From JAZDLO01 sp043801935 (lineage in GTDB: Bacteria > Actinomycetota > Thermoleophilia > RBG-16-64-13): a stretch of 19,747 nt of DNA. Position 1 is the first letter of the stretch, and each line of letters opens with the position of its first letter. The stretch spans positions 1 through 19,747 of the forward strand of contig JAZDLO010000148.1 in NCBI GenBank assembly GCA_043801935.1, read 5' to 3'. A program made the position numbers and the translations under genes. This document shows, in pieces, positions 15,504 through 19,747 of this stretch. Under the pieces are notes generated by a model. It worked only from the letters and a program-made list of their open reading frames with translations. It was not told where the DNA came from and did not search any database.

Positions 15504-15512
15504 AACGCGGTT

Positions 15513-16610
15513 ATGCGGCGAGACAAAGTCCTGCGTTTCCTCACGATCGCTTTTGCGACAGGGGCCTTCATCGGGCTGGTGTGCGGCCTTGCTTTCGGAG
15601 GCGCATCAGGTACCGGCACCCCCAAAGCTGTAGCCCAGACCGACGGCAGCGACCCGGATTCGACCACGGCCGCCTCCCTGGCCTCCTCCGTTTCCAGCGA
15701 ACCGATGACTCCCGAGCGCGCCAAGGCGATCGGCGCCAACGAGATGGGCCAGGTACTGGTCGTCATGTACCACTTGATCGATACCGAGGAGACGGAGTGG
15801 ACCCGGACTCCGGAGAACCTCCGCAAGGACATCGCCTTACTCAAAGCAGAAGGTTTCTACCCTGTCAACGTGCGGGATCTGGCGTCCGGCAACATCGACA
15901 TACCGGCCGGCAAGTCCCCGGTCGTAATAACGTTCGACGATTCCAGCCCGGGCCAGTATCGCATCCTTGACGACGGGAGCCTCGACCCGGACTCCGCCGT
16001 GGGTATCCTGCAAGACGCGGTCAAAGAGGGCGACTGGGCTCCCCGAGCCTCGTTCTTCTGCCTCCTGGACGTGGTCCCCAAGGAACGCGTGCTGTTCGGC
16101 CAGCCCGATCGCCAGCAGGAGAAACTGAGGAACTTGGTGGAGTGGGGCTACGAAGTGGGCAGCCACACGGTCACTCACCTAGATCTCAAGAAGGCCTCCA
16201 CCCAGGAGGCGACCAAGCAGTTGGCCCAGTCGCAAGCCACCCTCGAACGCCTTATCGGCGGCGGCTATTCGCTCACCAGCATCTCCATCCCCTTCGGAGA
16301 GTATCCGGCCAAGGAGAGCCTCATCGCGAGTGGAGAGTACGAGGGCACCACATACGCATACACCGCCGGTCTTGCGTTGGGGACGACCCCCTCGGCATCA
16401 CCGTTCTCATCCGCTTTCAGACCCCTTCGCATCCCCCGCATCAGAGGCAGCGCCGATTTCATCACCGCCGCGATCGCGAACTTCAAGAAGAACCCGGAGT
16501 TGCGCTATATCTCCGACGGTGATCCAAGGACCGTCTCGGCTCCCGGCGACCTGGCCTCAAAACTGGGCGACCTGCGCACCGACCTCGGGCGTCCGGTGGT
16601 CCGTTACTAG
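15513..16610 (+). CDS. Secreted or membrane-anchored polysaccharide deacetylase
   Basis: A carbohydrate esterase family 4 (NodB fold) protein of 365 aa. It begins with a signal or anchor sequence (hydrophobic about 8-29 after MRRDK) and a Ser/Thr/Asp-rich linker to about 64. NodB motifs are VITFDDSS at 138-145 (D142, D143), the metal pair H218 and H222 in SHTVTH, and an upstream MYHLID. It would remove N- or O-acetyl groups from an extracellular glycan such as peptidoglycan or exopolysaccharide. A 45-nt divergent promoter region links it to the DUF4015 glycosidase, suggesting a shared target. Its TAG stop lies in a CTAG that is also the stop of the convergent zinc-ribbon gene. Confidence 0.9.
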   Translation: MRRDKVLRFLTIAFATGAFIGLVCGLAFGGASGTGTPKAVAQTDGSDPDSTTAASLASSVSSEPMTPERAKAIGANEMGQVLVVMYHLIDTEETEWTRTPENLRKDIALLKAEGFYPVNVRDLASGNIDIPAGKSPVVITFDDSSPGQYRILDDGSLDPDSAVGILQDAVKEGDWAPRASFFCLLDVVPKERVLFGQPDRQQEKLRNLVEWGYEVGSHTVTHLDLKKASTQEATKQLAQSQATLERLIGGGYSLTSISIPFGEYPAKESLIASGEYEGTTYAYTAGLALGTTPSASPFSSAFRPLRIPRIRGSADFITAAIANFKKNPELRYISDGDPRTVSAPGDLASKLGDLRTDLGRPVVRY

Positions 16611-16828
16611 CCCACGGGCTTGAGAGTCGGGCCTTCCTGCGCTTCACCCACCTGGGACACTCCGCCGCAGAGACCGCATTCGTACGTCTCTCCCGCCTTG
16701 TTCCCAAGCCCCAGATGCACCGTCACGTGGCAGTAGGGGCAGCGGACATCTACGTCCGGCTCCGCGCCTTGCAGGGCGACTCTCTCGTCTACGACCTCCC
16801 ACAAGGGGTCGTACTTCTTCTTCGCCAC
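16607..16828 (-). CDS. Small zinc-ribbon protein of unknown function
   Basis: A 73-aa protein starting with a basic MAKKKYDPLWEVVDE. It has two CxxC knuckles (C30/C33 in RCPYCHV, C51/C54 in ECGLCGG) separated by 17 residues, the classic zinc-ribbon layout. It starts at GTG 16828, with GGGAGG 4 nt upstream (a strong site), which is the best argument that it is real. Its stop shares a CTAG tetranucleotide with the convergent deacetylase gene. No function is recognised; a nucleic-acid-binding or protein-interaction role is typical for isolated ribbons. The spacer to lipB, read divergently, is 263 nt. Confidence 0.78.
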   Translation of the reverse strand: MAKKKYDPLWEVVDERVALQGAEPDVDVRCPYCHVTVHLGLGNKAGETYECGLCGGVSQVGEAQEGPTLKPVG

Positions 16829-17091
16829 CGATCCTCCCGGCTCCGCGCGTGCGCCGGCGGAGATCCGCCATCCGCCCCGTGCTGTATCGTAGAGACTCGA
16901 ACGGAGTCTCTCACATCGAGGCGGGGAGGCTCAAGGGTCGAAACGCCTGTTGGGTCGCACGCCGGCAGGATCGGCAGGCCGCCGAGCTACTGTCGCCGGA
17001 CCATTGGCGGACGATATCGCGCACGACAACCGCTGGAGAACTTGCCACGACCAGAATAGATGAGGAACGTCCCGGGGAGACGACTGCCACC
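16829..17091. other. Divergent intergenic region between the zinc-ribbon gene and lipB
   Basis: The largest gene-free stretch of the window. It contains a perfect 8-bp hairpin at 16891-16911 and a small GGCGGA/TCCGCC inverted repeat near 16856-16869. An open frame runs through it into lipB from a GTG at 16849, but its product has no family resemblance and lipB proteins begin at the ATG at 17092. No clear -35/-10 pair, riboswitch or tRNA is recognised. Confidence 0.5.
16891..16911. repeat. Perfect 8-bp inverted repeat upstream of lipB
   Basis: AGAGACTC (16891-16898) and GAGTCTCT (16904-16911) pair perfectly around a 5-nt GAACG loop. No U-tract follows on either strand. The position about 180 nt before lipB and 63 nt before the zinc-ribbon gene suits an operator or leader hairpin; unproven. 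Confidence 0.45.
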
Positions 17092-17766
17092 ATGGCCACG
17101 TTCGACCTCGGGTTGGCTCCATACGAGCCGGTACAGCAACTGCAGGCCCGCCTCCGCGGAGCCGTGGCCGAGGGCCTCGTCCCGGGAGTCCTCTTGCTGC
17201 TCGAACATGAGCCGGTGATAACCCTGGGCAGCCGGGGCGTTCCGGCCGATCTACGCGACCTGAGCCACATCCGGGAACGAGGGGTCGCGGTCGCCCATTC
17301 CGAGCGAGGTGGGCAGGCCACGCTTCACGCTCCGGGCCAACTGCTCAGCTATCCTATCGTTCCCATTCCCCGCCGGGATCTCGGAGCTTATGTCCATGAT
17401 CTTGAAGAGACCGTCATCGTCCTGCTCACCGGCCTGGGTGTGCCCGCACATCGTCGCGACCGCCGGCCGGGCGTGTACGTCGACGGAGAGAAGATCGCCT
17501 CTGTCGGCCTTCGCTGTCAAAGATGGGTGGCCAGCCATGGCACCTCGCTGAATATCACTCCGGACCTGTCATTCTTTGATCTAGTGGTGTCGTGCGGGGA
17601 GTCGGAGCTCAAGCAGACCAGCCTGCAGACTCTCAGCGGCCGCGCCTTCGCCATGGACCTTATCAAGACCCTGTACATGAGCGCGGTGCGTCAGGTCTTC
17701 GGATGGGACCTCGCACCCTTGCGGACGCTGTCCTACACAGAGGTCGAGCCGGCATTGGGACTGTAG
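17092..17766 (+). CDS. lipB: Octanoyltransferase (lipoate biosynthesis protein B)
   Basis: It transfers octanoyl from acyl carrier protein to lipoyl-dependent enzymes in the cytosol; LipA then inserts sulphur. The 224-aa product shows the family run DLGLAPYEPVQQLQ, LLLLEHEPVITLGSRG, RGGQATLHAPGQLLSYPIV (72-90), the catalytic lysine K134 in GEKIASVGLR, and the catalytic cysteine C168 in VSCG. K134 and C168 line up with E. coli K135 and C169. The usual PCG motif reads SCG here. The start is ATG 17092, where the family begins; the longer open frame upstream is non-conserved. GGGGAG is 12 nt away, somewhat distant. No lipA lies in the window. Its stop is 9 nt from the 3' end of the convergent tRNA-Arg. 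Confidence 0.93.
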   Translation: MATFDLGLAPYEPVQQLQARLRGAVAEGLVPGVLLLLEHEPVITLGSRGVPADLRDLSHIRERGVAVAHSERGGQATLHAPGQLLSYPIVPIPRRDLGAYVHDLEETVIVLLTGLGVPAHRRDRRPGVYVDGEKIASVGLRCQRWVASHGTSLNITPDLSFFDLVVSCGESELKQTSLQTLSGRAFAMDLIKTLYMSAVRQVFGWDLAPLRTLSYTEVEPALGL

Positions 17767-17775
17767 GGCCCCGAG

Positions 17776-17848
17776 TGCCCACGGCAGGATTCGAACCTGC
17801 GACACCTGGCTCCGGAGGCCAGTGCTCTATCCCCTGAGCTACGTGGGC
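17776..17848 (-). tRNA. tRNA-Arg (anticodon CCG), CCA not encoded
   Basis: A 73-nt cloverleaf on the minus strand: acceptor GCCCACG/CGTGGGC, D arm GCTC...GAGC, anticodon arm CTGGC-CTCCGGA-GCCAG with anticodon CCG, a 5-nt variable loop, and T arm GCAGG-TTCGAAT-CCTGC. All stems pair fully. The discriminator is A and the next bases are CTC, so CCA must be added after RNase Z-type cleavage. It reads the CGG arginine codon. It lies just after an intrinsic terminator and downstream of rnz on the same strand. Confidence 0.97.
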
Positions 17849-17850
17849 GC

Positions 17851-17884
17851 GAAAAAGAAGACCGCCGGCGAGCCCCCGCCGGCG
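17851..17884 (-). terminator. Intrinsic terminator after rnz, abutting the tRNA-Arg gene
   Basis: On the minus strand an 8-bp all-GC stem (CGCCGGCG paired with itself around a 6-nt loop, 17863-17884) is followed by GTCTTCTTTTT. It begins 8 nt after the rnz stop. The U-tract ends 2 nt before the tRNA 5' end, which is unusually tight. Confidence 0.8.
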
Positions 17885-17891
17885 AGGGGCC

Positions 17892-17897
17892 ATTATA
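17892..17897 (-). promoter_or_regulatory. Perfect TATAAT at the rnz stop codon, possible tRNA-Arg promoter
   Basis: The minus strand reads GAGTATAATGG, a full -10 consensus that contains the rnz TAA stop. No good -35 is present at 17 nt (GGGCAA). A start 6-7 nt downstream would give a tRNA precursor whose 36-nt leader is the terminator hairpin and U-tract. May be chance, but tRNA-Arg needs a promoter on this side of the terminator. Confidence 0.35.
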
Positions 17898-18828
17898 CTC
17901 GTTCGAGACGGGCGTTGCCCTTTTCCGGGTACGGCACCACCAGAGAGTCGAGATCCCGGGGCAGGATGGTACTCGGGAACACTGCGCGGGCCTCGTCTCT
18001 CAGCTCCCGCCAGCTGTGACGCGAGCTGAGGTGCGTGAGCACAAGGGTCCGCACACCGGCGGCGCAGGCGACCTCAGCCGCTTCTCGCGCGGTCGAGTGA
18101 CCCTTTTCCAGAGCCCGGGCGTGCTCCGACCAGGCAAAGGTGGAGTCGTGGACGAGCACCGAAGCCCCCGTGGCCAACTCGACCACCGCCGGAGTGGGCC
18201 GGGTGTCGCCGGTGACCACCACCTTGCGCCCCTGCCGGGATGTCTCCATGACCTCGTGCGGGTGGACTTCCCGCCCCTGGGCCACCACAACGGTCTCCCC
18301 GCGCTGCAGCCGACCGAAATCAGGTCCCGCGGCGACCCCGCGCGTCACCGCCCACTCAGGATGGAACAACCCCGCCCGCGGTTTCTCCTCCAGGCACCAG
18401 GCCAGTCCGGGCAAGCCGTGTTCGGTGGGCGCGGCTTTGAGCCAATAGTCGGAAGTCTCGAGAACGGTGCCCGGCCGAGCTTCCTCGACGAGGAAGGGGA
18501 AGCGGGGCCGGCCGACCAGACGTTCCGCATCTCGGAGAAGCTCGTAGAGCCCCTGGGGCCCGAACAGCAGAAGGGGTTCCTCTCTGCCCTGCAGGCTAAG
18601 AGTCTTGAGCAGCCCCGGGAGCCCCAGGTAGTGGTCCCCATGCAGATGGGTGATCAGGATCGTCCCGATGTGCGCGAGTCCGGCCGAGCGCATGAGCTGC
18701 CGCTGCGTTCCCTCTCCACAATCGACGAGCATCCGCTCGCCTCCACGTACCAACAATATGGCGGCGGAACCCCTCTCCACGGTGGGTACCGCGCCGGAGG
18801 TACCCAGGAACACAAGGTGCAGATCCAA
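17893..18828 (-). CDS. rnz: Ribonuclease Z (tRNA 3' endonuclease)
   Basis: A metallo-beta-lactamase-fold endonuclease that cuts CCA-less tRNA precursors after the discriminator base. At 311 aa it is the short bacterial form. Motifs: VFLGTSGAVPTVER at the N-terminus, the zinc site THLHGDHYLGLPGLL (H61, H63, D65, H66), H137, D208 in TGDTRP, H244 in HSTAREAAE, and H266 in THLSSR. All expected metal ligands are present. The best start in register with the family is TTG 18828 (MDLHLVFLGT), but no Shine-Dalgarno sequence is visible; a GTG five codons later is possible. It starts 12 nt after the upstream Cys-rich gene and is followed by a terminator and a CCA-less tRNA. Confidence 0.93.
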   Translation of the reverse strand: MDLHLVFLGTSGAVPTVERGSAAILLVRGGERMLVDCGEGTQRQLMRSAGLAHIGTILITHLHGDHYLGLPGLLKTLSLQGREEPLLLFGPQGLYELLRDAERLVGRPRFPFLVEEARPGTVLETSDYWLKAAPTEHGLPGLAWCLEEKPRAGLFHPEWAVTRGVAAGPDFGRLQRGETVVVAQGREVHPHEVMETSRQGRKVVVTGDTRPTPAVVELATGASVLVHDSTFAWSEHARALEKGHSTAREAAEVACAAGVRTLVLTHLSSRHSWRELRDEARAVFPSTILPRDLDSLVVPYPEKGNARLERV

Positions 18829-18840
18829 CGGGCGCTCTGG

Positions 18841-19329
18841 CTAGTCCTGGGAACCCGGACCGCGATCCGGGGAAGAGTTCGTGGTCATGCGGATGCCCTC
18901 GTCGTGCGGGGCGGACGGATGATGAAAAAAGGTGGGATTACAGCACCCGCTCCAGCCGGAAGCAGAAGCGTAAGCCCTCTCTACCGTCACCCGACAGCGA
19001 GGCAAGGGTGAGCGGGTGGCCCGTAGAGACCCATATGGGTCGGATCCTTGCCTGACGCGCAGGGCAACCCCCTGCTCGCTCCGCGTGGCCACGGCAGAGA
19101 AAGCGGCCAGATCCAGTTCTGGAGCGAACACCTTGTGCAGGCAGCCAAAATACGTGGTCTCGCTGTCCTCATAGGAGTAGACGTAGGAGCAGCCGGACCG
19201 CAGACAGTGCCACGGGGAGACCACGCGTTCGCAGATGACCTCGCATTCTCGGCACTCCAGACCCAGCCTCTGACGCTGGCTTCTCCACGCGGCAGCAGCC
19301 CGGCCGGCTCTCTTGTCGGCTCTATCCAT
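18841..19329 (-). CDS. Cys-rich putative metal-binding protein of unknown function
   Basis: A 162-aa protein from ATG 19329. After a basic N-terminus (1-22) comes a compact Cys/His cluster: C26, C29, C33, H41-C42, C47, C63 and H65, within CRECEVICERVVSPWHC and TTYFGCLHKVF, then FAPELDLAAF. This spacing suggests one or two zinc sites or an Fe-S site. A further C112 precedes a conserved-looking VERAY, and the tail after 125 (C129-C130, many His/Pro/Ser) is low-complexity. I do not recognise a named family. It sits 12 nt before rnz, so the two are probably co-transcribed. The frame could start earlier at GTG 19350, but a -10 element 7 nt before the ATG favours 19329 and a leaderless mRNA. Confidence 0.72.
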   Translation of the reverse strand: MDRADKRAGRAAAAWRSQRQRLGLECRECEVICERVVSPWHCLRSGCSYVYSYEDSETTYFGCLHKVFAPELDLAAFSAVATRSEQGVALRVRQGSDPYGSLRATRSPLPRCRVTVERAYASASGWSGCCNPTFFHHPSAPHDEGIRMTTNSSPDRGPGSQD

Positions 19330-19336
19330 GCCTATA

Positions 19337-19342
19337 AGTATA
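19337..19342 (-). promoter_or_regulatory. Candidate leaderless promoter for the Cys-rich gene/rnz unit
   Basis: TATACT (5/6 match to TATAAT) lies on the minus strand with exactly 7 nt to the ATG at 19329, so transcription would start at the A of ATG. No Shine-Dalgarno sequence is present. No -35 is recognised. Confidence 0.45.
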
Positions 19343-19353
19343 CCGTTCACCGC

Positions 19354-19747
19354 CTATTCCATGCCTTCTGCCCGCGTGCCTGGGATGAGACGGACCCTGT
19401 TCAGCGACCGATCGGTGGCCCACCGGAGAATGGAGCGCGAATAGAGTAGGCGCCCCGTGTCCCCCAGGCTGACGACGCCGGTGGCGAAGATGGCCCCGTG
19501 TACCACCGTGCCGTCAAGCAGCACAGAACCGTCGTCGACGACCACCACCCCGAATATGTCGCCTCGATCGCGGGCATCGAGGGTCGCTCCGCCCGTGAGC
19601 ACGACGAGAACGGGGGTCTCGGCGGTCAGGCCTCCACAATCCGCGGGAAGGGCCTCCGTTCCTCCAAAACGGCCATGAAGCCACGTCACCCCGGGCCCGA
19701 GGGCGACCGCCGGCGCGTCCTCTGAGATCGTCGCGTCGATCGTCGCC
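19354..19747 (-). CDS. Unknown protein, C-terminal 130 residues (5' end outside window)
   Basis: A reading frame open to the window edge and ending at TAG 19354. A GTG at 19689 could be a start but lacks a ribosome site, so the gene most likely enters from outside. The visible part is rich in Gly, Val and Asp, with a run of short beta-like strands (GVVVVDDGSVLLDGTVVHGA, then IFATGVVSLGD), ending with RLIPGTRAEGME. This strand-turn pattern recalls extracellular or pilus-associated beta-rich domains, but no family is identified. It precedes the Cys-rich gene by 24 nt on the same strand. Confidence 0.6.
   Translation of the reverse strand, partial: ATIDATISEDAPAVALGPGVTWLHGRFGGTEALPADCGGLTAETPVLVVLTGGATLDARDRGDIFGVVVVDDGSVLLDGTVVHGAIFATGVVSLGDTGRLLYSRSILRWATDRSLNRVRLIPGTRAEGME

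Noticed and set aside
16849..17091. N-terminal extension of LipB by 81 residues
   Set aside because: LipB proteins begin at the DLGLxxY segment; the extension has no similarity and includes a hairpin region.
17863..17884. GC hairpin read as a terminator for lipB on the plus strand
   Set aside because: The T-tract lies on the minus strand side; on the plus strand the run is A-rich before the hairpin, so it serves rnz.
18016..19011. 331-codon plus-strand open frame opposite rnz
   Set aside because: The RNase Z metal ligands are all on the minus strand; the plus-strand translation has low-complexity composition.
1..19747. CRISPR array, insertion sequence, integrase or attachment site, including at the tRNA 3' end
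   Set aside because: No regularly spaced repeats, transposase or integrase motifs, and no second copy of the tRNA 3' end were seen.

Overview
The window is a dense, GC-rich bacterial chromosomal segment with no mobile element, phage gene or CRISPR array. Several things suggest a high-GC Gram-positive, actinobacteria-like genome: the run metK-priA-def-fmt-rpe, the frequent GTG/TTG starts (fmt, priA, metK, livF, livJ, livM, livH, the small zinc-ribbon gene and rnz), the near-absent 5' leaders at three promoters, and a tRNA gene without an encoded CCA. This is inference; no 16S or marker phylogeny is possible here.

Region 1 (1-5214, minus strand) is housekeeping. It holds metK (S-adenosylmethionine synthetase), priA (replication restart helicase), def (peptide deformylase), fmt (Met-tRNA formyltransferase) and the first 50 codons of rpe (ribulose-phosphate 3-epimerase). 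Genes overlap or lie within 30 nt of each other. rsmB, which often sits between fmt and rpe, is missing.

Region 2 (5216-12254, minus strand, upstream of region 1 and apparently continuous with it) is a transport and activation block: a tandem-ACT protein, livH, livM, livG, a lipoprotein substrate-binding protein, livF, a PaaK-type aryl-CoA ligase and a FlK-like hot-dog thioesterase. Read together, they could import a branched-chain or aromatic amino acid or acid, sense amino acids, activate an aryl acid with CoA, and hydrolyse a CoA ester. A 30-codon ORF too short for routine calling ends on the livH start codon.

Region 3 (12255-16610). Adenine deaminase runs divergently from the ACT gene across a 164-nt spacer with three small hairpins. 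It converges on a membrane-anchored putative glycosidase (DUF4015/GH13-like). That gene is divergent from a secreted polysaccharide deacetylase across only 45 nt holding two opposed extended -10 elements. The two encoded proteins probably act on cell-envelope or matrix polysaccharide.

Region 4 (16607-19747). A small zinc-ribbon protein converges on the deacetylase and is divergent from lipB (lipoate biosynthesis). Then, on the minus strand and in transcription order, come a partial unknown gene, a Cys-rich unknown gene, rnz (RNase Z), an intrinsic terminator and tRNA-Arg(CCG). RNase Z is the enzyme expected to mature a CCA-less tRNA such as this one, and the terminator sits between a perfect TATAAT and the tRNA.

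No gene-free stretch exceeds 300 nt; the longest, 16829-17091, is described below.
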